From: Porticoccaceae bacterium
GTDB taxonomy: Bacteria > Pseudomonadota > Gammaproteobacteria > Pseudomonadales > Porticoccaceae
Assembly: GCA_012960115.1 (NCBI GenBank)
Contig: DUBX01000028.1
Location: 1-55,125, forward strand
DNA length: 55,125 nucleotides
Direction of reading: 5' to 3'
Position numbers and translations under genes: made by a program. This document shows, in pieces, positions 45,365 through 54,279 of the stretch; the first letter of the stretch is position 1, and each line of letters opens with the position of its first letter. The notes beneath the pieces are model-generated. The model saw nothing but the letters and a program-made list of their open reading frames with translations. It ran no database searches and was not told the DNA's origin.

Positions 45365-45964
45365 TTAGTTGTCTTTTTGTTGCAAGGCAGCTTCTACAAA
45401 TTGCAGCCTGTCTTGGCCAAAAAACATTTCTCCGTCAACAAACATCGTCGGAGCGCCAAATAAACCCCTCTCAACCGCGCCCTCGGTGTTGCTGATAAGC
45501 TTTCCTTTTACCTCTGCAACCTGAGTCGACTCCAAGATTGCGGAGGCGTCTAAGCCCGCATTAGAAAGCACTTCAATAACAGTATCCATATCCCCCATAT
45601 TCTTGCTGTCGACCCATATGGCATTAAAAACCGCACCAATGTAGGTTTCAAAATACCCGCTGTCTAGCGCAGCCACAGCGCCCCTCATTAGATTTAGTGT
45701 ATTGATAGGGAAATGAGGGTTATTGTTTAGTGGAACATCATATAGCTTAGCAAATCGGGGAAGGTCATCCATCATCATATAACGCCCCTTCGCAGGAACC
45801 ATGACGGGCGAGCTATTGCCAGATGCTTTGAATAAGCCGCCGAGAAGAACGGGGTGGTAATCAATCATACAGCCATATTGTTGTTTCAACTGCTGCAGGC
45901 GTTTATGCGCCAGGTAGGCTGTAGGGCTTCCCACATCAAAGTAAAACTCTACCGTTTTTGTCAT
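45365..45964 (-). CDS. 2-hydroxychromene-2-carboxylate isomerase-like (DsbA-fold) protein
   Basis: A 199-residue kappa-class GST/DsbA-fold protein without CxxC. The start VEFYFDVGSPTAYLAHKRL contains the family's catalytic Ser (S13), and GLFGAPTMFVDGEMFFGQDRL is the typical cis-proline end. HCCA isomerases use glutathione in naphthalene degradation, but most homologues act in uncharacterised pathways. It lies 48 bp upstream of the quinoprotein gene on the same strand. Confidence 0.9.
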   Translation of the reverse strand: MTKTVEFYFDVGSPTAYLAHKRLQQLKQQYGCMIDYHPVLLGGLFKASGNSSPVMVPAKGRYMMMDDLPRFAKLYDVPLNNNPHFPINTLNLMRGAVAALDSGYFETYIGAVFNAIWVDSKNMGDMDTVIEVLSNAGLDASAILESTQVAEVKGKLISNTEGAVERGLFGAPTMFVDGEMFFGQDRLQFVEAALQQKDN

Positions 45965-46102
45965 TTGGTTTCTCCTACCATTAATGCATCTGAATAATAG
46001 TTTTATATCACACTAGAAAAGGCGGGTGTGGTTTTGTTTGAGAATCGCTGGTCATTAAATACGGGACATTACTTAGTAAAGCTGCGAGTTGCCTTCTTTA
46101 CA

Positions 46103-46702
46103 TTATGGGAATAATTGGCTTATTTGTTTTGAAATAATATCGATGCAATCCTTTTTAGAAACATCCTGTAGATCACTCAGTTTGTGCCAATAATCGAATG
46201 AGGCTAAGGCGTAGGCGCTCTGCGTACCTTGCTCTGTTAATTCGAGAATTTCAGGAATCCAATCTTCTAGCTCTTTTTGCAGACGACGCTGATTAAGGTG
46301 ATAATTTTTTTGTATTATTGGGGTGTTCCACATGCGGACTTTCCCCGACAGAAAGAAATTCCTGGTTGATGCATAGCCGGTAGTGAGCTGCTCTGTGGCA
46401 TGTAAGATTCTGACCTCAAGTGTGCCGGAACGATCACCGCCCACAAAGAGAGGTTTCACGCTTTCAAAGATGATGTTATTGGCGGTTTCGAAGATGCTAT
46501 CCATGTCGTCAAAGTGTCTGAACACAGAGCGAATACCAACTCCCGCGCGCTCCGCGACCTGTTGCGCAGTTGGTATTAGAAAACCTTCGTCGATCAGCTT
46601 AATGATGGCCTCAATAATTAAGTGACGACTACGCTCGCTGCGCAGCAGTCTTCCGTCCGGCTTTTCGTGAGCAACTGGATTAGTCTCTTTGGATTGCGCC
46701 AT
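46103..46702 (-). CDS. TetR-family transcriptional regulator
   Basis: A 199-residue repressor-type protein. The N-terminal HTH is RHLIIEAIIKLIDEGFLI...QQVAERAGVGIRSVFRHFDDM; the helical ligand domain is divergent. It probably controls part of the surrounding catabolic island. TGTCAATAT occurs in its own upstream region (46725-46733) and again before the divergent MBL/GST genes. Confidence 0.9.
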   Translation of the reverse strand: MAQSKETNPVAHEKPDGRLLRSERSRHLIIEAIIKLIDEGFLIPTAQQVAERAGVGIRSVFRHFDDMDSIFETANNIIFESVKPLFVGGDRSGTLEVRILHATEQLTTGYASTRNFFLSGKVRMWNTPIIQKNYHLNQRRLQKELEDWIPEILELTEQGTQSAYALASFDYWHKLSDLQDVSKKDCIDIISKQISQLFP

Positions 46703-46851
46703 GTAATAAGCCTTTAAAATAGTTTGTCAATATCACTTTAGGAAGTTCTTCAATGTATTTTGTCATATTTACGGTGTTTAAACAATCACCAGAAAACCTA
46801 AAATAGTATATATGAGAGGCATATTATAATATATAAAACAATGATTTATGG

Positions 46852-47928
46852 TTATATTCCAGATTTAACATTAATTATCTCTGTTGAGTTAGCCGGGAGT
46901 GATATGAGGGTACCATCTTCCCCAAGTGTGTAATTGGCAAAGATCTCTTCGACGCCTTGTAGCCATAAGGTTCCAAGACCAGGAATATCCAGTGGTGGAA
47001 CAATATGATAATAAAGCAGGTGCTGAGCTTGGGCGTCACGGGCAATTTCAGCAGCCTCGACAGGGCTTGTATGATAATCAAGGACATCATGGAAAATCTT
47101 ACTTCCGGACGAATTTCCTGCAGCGTCTGCCGATTCACTCATTATTGTCAAAAGTTCAGGTGAAAGAGCCTCGTGTATCAATAAATCAATATTTTTTGAA
47201 AATAGCTCAACATTTGCATTCTTTGTCGTATCCCCTGAGATTAGGGCAGTTCGTCCTTTATAAGTAAAAAGGTAGCCAACAGCCGGAGATATGGGTTTAT
47301 GGTCGACAGAAAACACCTCCACGGTAACGCCACCTTGGTCGTACACGGTCACTTTTTCGCCGTCTTCGGGGACTGCAAAACTTTTATGAGACATGCCATT
47401 ACCGCTGAGTGCAGCCACGGAATTACCATGGTGAGCATGACGGTAGACCGCATCCTGCCCGTAGGCGTGGTTAAAGCCCTCAATAACTGACTCTACACCG
47501 GTTGGGCCGAATACAGGTAAGGCGTCTGTGTGCGTACCTGTTACCCATCTGGTCATGGATAGCTCACCCAGTCCATCGATATGGTCCGAATGGAAATGCG
47601 TGAGGAACACAGCTTCTATGCTTCCTGTGCTGAAACCCATTCTACCTAAATTACGTGAGCCGCCGCTGCCGGCATCGACCACAAATATTTTTTCGTTGGC
47701 TATGACCGCAACACAGGGTCCAGAACGATTACTGCTTGGCATTGGGCCGCCTGCGCCACACAGGACAACGTGCATGCCATCACCGAGATCGGCAATTTTA
47801 TCGCTCGCCATCACCTTTGTTACAGCATTGGGAAGAACTTTTATGAGTATTGCAGAACGATTAACGTAACCCAAAGCAGCGATTAAGACGAGCAGTGATA
47901 GGAAAATGTAGGTTTTTTTAATAGTCAT
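46852..47928 (-). CDS. MBL-fold metallo-hydrolase, exported or anchored
   Basis: A 358-residue metallo-beta-lactamase-fold hydrolase of the RNase Z/arylsulfatase-like type. Metal motif THFHSDHID, followed by SVDHKPISPAVGYLF, ISGDTTKN and a late HLLYYHIVPP. The N terminus (KKTYIFLSLLVLIAALGYV) is a signal or anchor. The ATG at 47928 is preferred over 48000 because AAGAG lies six bases upstream and the leader then begins correctly. It diverges from the GST-like gene at 48044. Substrate unknown. Confidence 0.88.
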   Translation of the reverse strand: MTIKKTYIFLSLLVLIAALGYVNRSAILIKVLPNAVTKVMASDKIADLGDGMHVVLCGAGGPMPSSNRSGPCVAVIANEKIFVVDAGSGGSRNLGRMGFSTGSIEAVFLTHFHSDHIDGLGELSMTRWVTGTHTDALPVFGPTGVESVIEGFNHAYGQDAVYRHAHHGNSVAALSGNGMSHKSFAVPEDGEKVTVYDQGGVTVEVFSVDHKPISPAVGYLFTYKGRTALISGDTTKNANVELFSKNIDLLIHEALSPELLTIMSESADAAGNSSGSKIFHDVLDYHTSPVEAAEIARDAQAQHLLYYHIVPPLDIPGLGTLWLQGVEEIFANYTLGEDGTLISLPANSTEIINVKSGI

Positions 47929-47945
47929 ACTTTTCTCTTGCAGAG

Positions 47946-48000
47946 TTGATATATTGAGATAAGGATGACATGATGGCAGTATGTATGTCAATATATTCAA
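47946..48000. promoter_or_regulatory. Pair of inverted TTGA(A)TATATTGA elements
   Basis: TTGATATATTGA at 47946-47957 and its near inverse TCAATATATTCAA at 47988-48000 flank the middle of the divergent promoter region. The right element overlaps TGTCAATAT (47986-47994), also present upstream of the TetR gene. Could be an operator pair; AT-rich promoter sequence by chance is possible. Confidence 0.35.
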
Positions 48001-48043
48001 AAGTCATGCTAGCGTCACTTAAATCAGGCGGAGAAACCTTTTT

Positions 48044-49081
48044 ATGTCCCAAGACAAAACTCTTACTCTTATTGGCGCAGTTCCCTCGCCATACACCCGT
48101 AAAATGGTTGCATTACTCCGATATCGGCACTTGAAGTATCGAATTATTTGGGATGACCCAGTGGCTGTTCTAAAGCGAATGAAAATAGCATTGCCAAAAG
48201 TGGCCTTATTACCGACCTGCTTAATGCTAGATGAGGCTGGAGAGATAAAAGCTGTTTGCGATTCTACGCCCATTATTCGCCGCCTTGATACTGAGTTCAC
48301 TGACCGGAGAGTGATTCCTGCAGATCCCGCGTTGGCTTTCATCGATTACTTACTAGAAGATTTTGCCGATGAGTGGTGTACTAAATATATGTTCCATTAT
48401 CGATGGGCCTCAGCAGAGGATGCTGACAATGCCGGTACATTGCTACCACTCTTTCAAAAGATTGATATGCCCGCCGAGATGTTTAAGCAATTTAAACCCT
48501 TGGTAACGGAGAGGCAGGTGAGTCGTCTCCATGTTGTGGGTTCAAGCGAGGTTACAGCACCTCTTATTGATGCGAGTTATAGACGGTTTTTATCGGCGAT
48601 GGAATCCCATCTTGAGCAGCAACCTTTTATGTTGGGGCATCGTCCTGGTGCCTGCGATTTCGCACTGTATGGGCAGCTCACGCAGTTAGTAGGTTTCGAT
48701 CCGACTTCTCGAGCTATCGCACATGACATCGCTCCTCGCGTGGTGGCATGGACTGGCTTGATGGAAGATCAGTGTGGGCTTGATCCGACTGCTGATGCTT
48801 GGAATACTTTGGAGCAGGCACCGCAAAGTTTAACTGCGCTGTTGAATGAGGTAGGCAGGGTCTATGCGCCGGCTCTATTGGCCAACGCCACAGCCCTTGA
48901 TAAGGGAGATAAGACATGGCAAGCCGCCATCGATGGCAGTTTGTGGAGTCAGCAAACATTTGCCTACCAAGGTAAATGTTTAAAGTGGATTAATAGCGAG
49001 TACCAGCTCTTGAGTGCAGGAGATAAAACGAGAGTTGATGTCCTGTTGGGAGGAACAGGTTGTGAGGTTTTGCTGAATTAG
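48044..49081 (+). CDS. Extended GST-like protein
   Basis: A 345-residue GST with thioredoxin fold (TLIGAVPSPYTRKMVALLRYR, LPTCLMLDEAGEIKAVCDSTPIIRRLD), helical C-domain (LGHRPGACDFALYGQL) and about 100 extra residues ending YQGKCLKWINSEYQLL...GTGCEVLL. It shares this plan with the protein at 27080-28207. It is followed 31 bp later by a double DsbA-fold protein gene, suggesting a glutathione-linked pair. Confidence 0.85.
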   Translation: MSQDKTLTLIGAVPSPYTRKMVALLRYRHLKYRIIWDDPVAVLKRMKIALPKVALLPTCLMLDEAGEIKAVCDSTPIIRRLDTEFTDRRVIPADPALAFIDYLLEDFADEWCTKYMFHYRWASAEDADNAGTLLPLFQKIDMPAEMFKQFKPLVTERQVSRLHVVGSSEVTAPLIDASYRRFLSAMESHLEQQPFMLGHRPGACDFALYGQLTQLVGFDPTSRAIAHDIAPRVVAWTGLMEDQCGLDPTADAWNTLEQAPQSLTALLNEVGRVYAPALLANATALDKGDKTWQAAIDGSLWSQQTFAYQGKCLKWINSEYQLLSAGDKTRVDVLLGGTGCEVLLN

Positions 49082-49112
49082 GCTATATTGGACCTTAAGT
49101 TGCGGTGATTAT

Positions 49113-50480
49113 ATGAGTGAACAGTTTAAAGAGCAGGGCGGTGCGGCGACCATGGATCCGAGTGCACTTTTGCGCTGGTTAACCTCAATGGTTATGAGCC
49201 GAGTTGTGTCTACTAAACGTTTAGAGAAAAAGCGTATAAAAGCAGAGAAACACAGGCAAGCCAATAATCAGCCTCACGTTGTAGAATACTTCCATCAGGT
49301 CGATGATGGTTACAGCCATCTTGCCGCGCAAGCACTTGGAGCCTTAGCCGAAAGGTATAACATCGACTTACAATGTCATTTAGTGAGCGGGCCCATTGGT
49401 GAAAATGCGCCTGAGCCCGGCCTTTTGGTTGATCTTTCTCGATATGATGCGTCAAAAATCGCACCTCACTATGGGTTAATCTTTCCCGAAAATCGTGACG
49501 CTCCAAGCGCTAAACTTCTCGAGATGACCAAATCGATCCTCGCTGGCTTCAGTAGTCAAGATTTTGTCACTCACGTGGCCACCGTTGGCAACGCGCTTTG
49601 GTCAGGCAGTGAAACTGTGCTACAAGCGCTAGGAGAGCAGTTTGGGTCGACAACAGACAGTGAAGTTAAGGCTAAGCACGAATTAGGTAATGCACGACGA
49701 GGTTCGCTCAAGCATTATTCTGGCGCCATGTTTTACTATGGCGGTGAATGGTATTGGGGTGTTGACCGCCTTTATCATCTAGAACAGCGTCTTCACGCTC
49801 TGGGTGCGGATAGGAAACCAGATACGCCGCAAATCATGCCCAAGCAGGAAGTAAGTGTAGGGAAGCTGCGGGATAATGGGAGTCTGACCTTAGAGCTATT
49901 TGGGTCAGTCAGGAGTCCTTACACGGCCATTGTTTTTGACCGAGTCTTGGCACTGGCAGAAACCACAGGGGTTACCCTAAATGTGCGGCCCATTCTGCCA
50001 ATGGTGATGCGGGGTGTTTCCGCAACCAGAGAAAAGGGTGTCTATATTTTTAGTGATGCCGCCAGAGAGGCGCGCGCATCTAATGTTCCCTACGGCGATT
50101 TTTATGACCCCATTGGCGAGCCAACACGCCGCTGTTACTCACTTTATCCCTGGGCCTGCAGTCAGGGCAAGGGTAATGCCTTGCTGTCGAATTTTTTTAG
50201 TGCGGCTTTTGCACAAGGTATCAATACAAATAATGACCGTGGTTTAAGGCAGGTGGTTGAAAATGCCGGGCTAGATTGGGCATCAGCTAAGCAAATTGTT
50301 GGTCAGGATGGATGGCAGGAGGCACTGGAAGATAATCGTTTGGCAATGTACGACAGCGGTTTGTGGGGTGCACCGAGTTTTAGGCTATTAGATGCAGATA
50401 AAAATGTTGTTCTTGCGCTCTGGGGACAGGACAGGCTGTGGCTGTTTGAACGCGAAATTCAGCATTTATTAGCTCAATAG
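49113..50480 (+). CDS. Tandem DsbA/HCCA-isomerase-fold protein
   Basis: 455 residues with two thioredoxin-like modules. The first (about 48-240) begins VEYFHQVDDGYSHLAAQAL and ends GGEWYWGVDRLYHLEQRL. The second (about 253-453) begins LELFGSVRSPYTAIVFDRVL and ends GLWGAPSFRLL...WGQDRLWLFE. Neither has CxxC, so disulfide oxidation is unlikely; glutathione-dependent isomerisation as in kappa GST/HCCA isomerase is more plausible. A basic, non-secretory N-terminal region precedes module one. Between an extended GST and a FadB/J gene. Confidence 0.85.
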   Translation: MSEQFKEQGGAATMDPSALLRWLTSMVMSRVVSTKRLEKKRIKAEKHRQANNQPHVVEYFHQVDDGYSHLAAQALGALAERYNIDLQCHLVSGPIGENAPEPGLLVDLSRYDASKIAPHYGLIFPENRDAPSAKLLEMTKSILAGFSSQDFVTHVATVGNALWSGSETVLQALGEQFGSTTDSEVKAKHELGNARRGSLKHYSGAMFYYGGEWYWGVDRLYHLEQRLHALGADRKPDTPQIMPKQEVSVGKLRDNGSLTLELFGSVRSPYTAIVFDRVLALAETTGVTLNVRPILPMVMRGVSATREKGVYIFSDAAREARASNVPYGDFYDPIGEPTRRCYSLYPWACSQGKGNALLSNFFSAAFAQGINTNNDRGLRQVVENAGLDWASAKQIVGQDGWQEALEDNRLAMYDSGLWGAPSFRLLDADKNVVLALWGQDRLWLFEREIQHLLAQ

Positions 50481-50564
50481 ATGTTCGTTATCAGGCTATG
50501 GAGTCTGGGTGGACATTGCATTAGTATTCATTCATAAAATAATAACCATCAAGGAGAAAGTTAA

Positions 50565-52634
50565 ATGGTAGCAATGACCGATAGAGTAGATTTTGACGTT
50601 GATCAAGGAATTGCAGTAATTACCGTAAACAACCCGCCGGTTAATGCCTTGAGTCATGCTGTCCGAGAAGGGATTTATAATGGCGTTAAAAAAGCTTTAG
50701 ATGATGACTCGGTTATTGGCGTGGTTATTTTCTGTGAAGGACGAACATTTATTGCTGGAGCGGATATTAGTGAATTCGGCAGTGCTCCTAAAGAGCCTCA
50801 TCTTCCAGCCGTTCTCTCTCTTTTAGATGAATCAACTAAGCCAATAGTCGCAGCGGTTCACGGTACTGCGCTGGGCGGGGGCCTTGAGACAACGCTTTGC
50901 TGTAACTATAGAGTGGCGGTATCTGGTGCGAAATTTGGATTGCCTGAAGTCCATCTTGGCCTACTGCCAGGAGCTGGTGGCACTCAAAGATTACCGCGTA
51001 TTGTCGGGGTAGAAAAAGCCTTATCAATGGTGACCTCCGGGGCACCTATTGGCGCTGCCGAGGCTCTAGAGACCGGTTTGATCAATATGATTGTCGGTGA
51101 AGATTTACGTTCAGATGCCGTTGCGTTTGCCCTTAGTAAGGCCGCTTTAGATACTCCGCATCCAAGAGTGCGCGACAACCAAAAGAAATTGCAAAGTGCC
51201 GCTGCCAATCCAGAAATATTTGCAACAGTACGAAAAATGATAGCGCGTAAAACGCGCGGATTTTTAGCACCTGAGTACAATATACGCTGTGTCGAAGCGG
51301 CTGTTTCTCAGCCCTTTGATGAAGGGATTAAGACAGAAGGTAAGTTATTCAGAGAGTTAATGGCAGGCCCCCAATCTAAGGCTCAACAGTATTTCTTTTT
51401 TGCTGAGCGACAGGCCTCAAAAGTCGATGGGATCGATAAGAATACCGCTGAGATACCGATCAATACAGTCGGTGTTATTGGTGGTGGTCTAATGGGTGGC
51501 GGCATAGCCATGAATATGGCAAATGTAGGCATTCCTGTAACCATTGTTGAAACAAGTCAGGCGGCTCTTGATAGAGGATTGGGGACGATCCGAAAGAATT
51601 ATGAGAATACAGCCAGTAAGGGTCGACTTAGCGCAGAGGATGTGGAGACGCGCTGCGGTTTGATCACTGGCGCGCTCGACTTGGGTGCTTTAGCGGACTG
51701 TGATCTTATTATAGAGGCAGTTTTCGAGAATATGGCGGTGAAGAAAGATATATTTACCCGTTTAGACGGTATCGCTAAGTCAGATGCAATACTTGCTTCA
51801 AATACCTCTGCGCTTGATCTTAATGAAATAGCTAGCGTGACGGGTCGGCCCGAGTCTGTCATTGGACTGCATTTTTTCTCGCCGGCCAATGTAATGAAGC
51901 TTTTAGAAATAGTTCGCGGTGAAAAGACCGCAGATCCCGTGATAAAAAGTTGTATGGCGTTTGCTAAGCGAATTAAGAAAGTCGCTGCTCTAGTGGGTGT
52001 CTGCCCTGGTTTTGTTGGCAACCGTATATTATTTATGCGCCAACATCAGGCTAATTTGGTGGCTCTAGAGGGCGCGTCGGTAGAGCAGGTAGATAAAGTG
52101 CTGTTCGACTTTGGGTTTCCTATGGGAGCCTTTCAAATGGCTGATCTTGCGGGTCTTGACCTAGGTTGGGATAAAGCAGCTTCGGCGAGTGCGACGGTAA
52201 GGGATCGGTTGTGCGAAGCTGGGCGTTATGGACAGAAAACAAGCGCTGGGTTTTATGATTACGATGAAAGGCGAAGACCCGATCCTTCTGCTTTGGTTGC
52301 TGATTTGATCAAAGACCATGCAGCGACATCTGGTATTGATCAGCGTGATATCTCTGATGAGGAGATACTCGATCGTTGTGTCCTACCGATGATCAATGAG
52401 GGTGCTAAAATTCTTGAGGAAGGCATTGCCATGCGGGCCAGTGACATTGATGTTGTTTATGTCTATGGTTATGGCTGGCCTGTTTATCGTGGTGGTCCGA
52501 TGCATTATGCCAATAGCGTGGGGCTAGATAAGGTGCTGGCGAAGTTGCGTCACTATCAGGCATTAACTGGGGATGATTTCTGGGAGCCTAGTCCATTGCT
52601 AGTGTCGTTGGCCGATAAAGGGCAACGCTTCTAG
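50565..52634 (+). CDS. Multifunctional 3-hydroxyacyl-CoA dehydrogenase/enoyl-CoA hydratase
   Basis: A 689-residue FadB/FadJ-like fusion. Hydratase acids E108 (GGGLETTLCC) and E128 (GLPEVHLG) are present; NAD site VGVIGGGLMGGGIAMNMANVG, then NTSALDLNEIA and GLHFFSPANVMKLLEIV. The C-terminal dehydrogenase repeats (VYVYGYGWPVYRGGPMHYA) are complete. It resembles peroxisomal-type bifunctional proteins and differs clearly from the copy at 40913-43051, implying different substrates. AAGGAG precedes the ATG. Confidence 0.95.
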   Translation: MVAMTDRVDFDVDQGIAVITVNNPPVNALSHAVREGIYNGVKKALDDDSVIGVVIFCEGRTFIAGADISEFGSAPKEPHLPAVLSLLDESTKPIVAAVHGTALGGGLETTLCCNYRVAVSGAKFGLPEVHLGLLPGAGGTQRLPRIVGVEKALSMVTSGAPIGAAEALETGLINMIVGEDLRSDAVAFALSKAALDTPHPRVRDNQKKLQSAAANPEIFATVRKMIARKTRGFLAPEYNIRCVEAAVSQPFDEGIKTEGKLFRELMAGPQSKAQQYFFFAERQASKVDGIDKNTAEIPINTVGVIGGGLMGGGIAMNMANVGIPVTIVETSQAALDRGLGTIRKNYENTASKGRLSAEDVETRCGLITGALDLGALADCDLIIEAVFENMAVKKDIFTRLDGIAKSDAILASNTSALDLNEIASVTGRPESVIGLHFFSPANVMKLLEIVRGEKTADPVIKSCMAFAKRIKKVAALVGVCPGFVGNRILFMRQHQANLVALEGASVEQVDKVLFDFGFPMGAFQMADLAGLDLGWDKAASASATVRDRLCEAGRYGQKTSAGFYDYDERRRPDPSALVADLIKDHAATSGIDQRDISDEEILDRCVLPMINEGAKILEEGIAMRASDIDVVYVYGYGWPVYRGGPMHYANSVGLDKVLAKLRHYQALTGDDFWEPSPLLVSLADKGQRF

Positions 52635-52725
52635 TTTGTGTTGACTGTGAACGAGTCTATAGATCGCAACTAAAGCGTCTCAGGCTCGTTATTTTCTGTC
52701 CAATCGTTACGATCAAGAGGGTATC

Positions 52726-53139
52726 ATGAATCTTTCCGCGTTGAATGTGTTTTGTGGAGGTATCTTAAGCACAATATTATATTGGGTGATGACACCCGTT
52801 ATGGCCTCAGAAGTCGATTTGTTGGCCGGGGTTTGGAAGCAATCTGGGAAGGGTATTTGGCTAGAAATCAAGTTTGATCGGGCTGAAGGAACTGGGCGGG
52901 TTGCCAGAAACGATAAGAAGCCCGCCTCTGTAGGAGAGGCTGTATTAACTGAGTTGACCTGGAATGCATCGACGGGTAAGGGACAGGGTTTGATGTATGC
53001 GCCGCAGACCAAGTCACGACACGGGGCCACTCTTGAATTGCCGAGCGGTAAACTCATGACGATGAAGGTGAAGATTGGTTTTATGAGTAAGACGGTTGAG
53101 TGGTTGCGGGTGGAGGATATTAGGCTGCCAGAAGAGTAA
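52726..53139 (+). CDS. DUF2147-like secreted protein
   Basis: A 137-residue protein with a signal peptide (cleavage near VMAS) and the DUF2147 pattern: LLAGVWKQ, repeated glycines, GLMYAPQTK, KLMTMKVKIGFMSKTVEWLRV. Probably a small periplasmic beta-barrel-like domain of unknown role. A similarly long frame on the opposite strand lacks family features. Confidence 0.75.
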   Translation: MNLSALNVFCGGILSTILYWVMTPVMASEVDLLAGVWKQSGKGIWLEIKFDRAEGTGRVARNDKKPASVGEAVLTELTWNASTGKGQGLMYAPQTKSRHGATLELPSGKLMTMKVKIGFMSKTVEWLRVEDIRLPEE

Positions 53140-53400
53140 GCGACCATAATGCCAGATTTGGGGGCGCCTCTTTTCGGGGTATGGCGCTAGCTGGGGTGCT
53201 GGGTATTGGAGATCGATGTGATCAGTTTTTAGAATTGGGTTTAGGTTGGATATCTGAGGTTATTCTATGAAAATACTATTCATTATACCATAGATAAAGT
53301 CCCTATAGTAGACAGAAATTGCTCTACCTTGATTGCCAGAGTCACCGCGGTTGTTTCAAGAGAGAGTTTTAGTTCGAAGTAACCGATTGGGAGTGTTTTT

Positions 53401-53922
53401 GTGTTAAATATTATAAATCGATACAGCTTAATAGCATTAGTCATGTTAGCTTCAGGCTGCAGTCTCTTTAATGATGCTTATCAGTTAGAGTCGCGCAAGA
53501 TAATTGATTATCTTCTGTCAGACATGCCATTACCACCAGACGCAGATATCCAAAAAGAACCTACGGTTATTTTGGGCACGGGAACTGGCATCGCCGGCAG
53601 AATTGTCTTGATGTCAAATCGCAGCCCTGCGAGTAATTTGGTGTTTTACGGTAACGCTACACAAGGCTCCGGCTGGGAATTAGTATCCTCTACGGTCGCT
53701 GAAGAGATTATTTTGGTTTATACCAAAGAGGGTCGTCACGCTACCATCGAAATCTTAAGGCGGAGCGACGGTATTGGACGCTTATTTGGTGGTGAAAACG
53801 ATAGTCAAATTACGATTTCGGTTGTCCACCCAGGGGCGATTCAAGAACAGAACCCTTATTTAGCGCTTGATGAAAATCGTATCGAGCTTGAGGGTACGCT
53901 TGCGGGTCGTGACAGCCAATAG
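53401..53922 (+). CDS. Hypothetical lipoprotein
   Basis: 173 residues. The lipobox LASGC predicts lipidation at C20 after a short hydrophobic signal. It starts with GTG at 53401, supported by GGGAG seven bases upstream. The body has no recognised domain; segments GWELVSSTVAEEIILVYTKEGRHATIEIL suggest alternating strands, as in small DUF-type periplasmic lipoproteins. No close functional neighbour. A 261-bp gap upstream shows no gene. Confidence 0.72.
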   Translation: MLNIINRYSLIALVMLASGCSLFNDAYQLESRKIIDYLLSDMPLPPDADIQKEPTVILGTGTGIAGRIVLMSNRSPASNLVFYGNATQGSGWELVSSTVAEEIILVYTKEGRHATIEILRRSDGIGRLFGGENDSQITISVVHPGAIQEQNPYLALDENRIELEGTLAGRDSQ

Positions 53923-54279
53923 TCATTTTTTTAGGGTAGGGGCTTGGTTCACCTATGGGTGGCAAGCCTTGATTGAAAATTCGATTGTTTTGTCATTGTT
54001 TCTCTCCTTCGGGGCACAAATTGAAGTTATTGTAAGATCCCTCTTAAGGATGTTAAGTGGGGTGGGCGAAAGTTTGCTTTTAGCCCTATTTCTGATAGAT
54101 AGCCGACACCTAGTAGTAAGTCGCGCCTCAATTATTTCCATTAGCTCACTACGCTTGCCGTCAAATGGCTCTTTTGGCCACATTTGATATGCTGTATGCT
54201 TGGCCCCTAGTGAGATCAATCGCCTAGAGGCCTCACAAAGTCTAATGAGTTATGATCAAATTGAAGGTACTGTAGCCTG
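53923..54279. other. 357-bp region with no supported gene
   Basis: Overlapping frames on both strands (88 codons minus, the end of a 106-codon frame plus) lack ribosome-binding sites, family motifs and natural composition. It should contain the promoter of the downstream DHH gene. Nothing firm is visible. Confidence 0.4.

Noticed and set aside
52713..53147. 144-codon minus-strand frame opposite the DUF2147-like gene
   Set aside because: The plus-strand frame has a signal peptide and family pattern; the antisense one has neither.
53953..54219. 88-codon minus-strand frame in the gap before the DHH gene
   Set aside because: No ribosome-binding site, no motif and basic-rich composition; not enough to call a gene.
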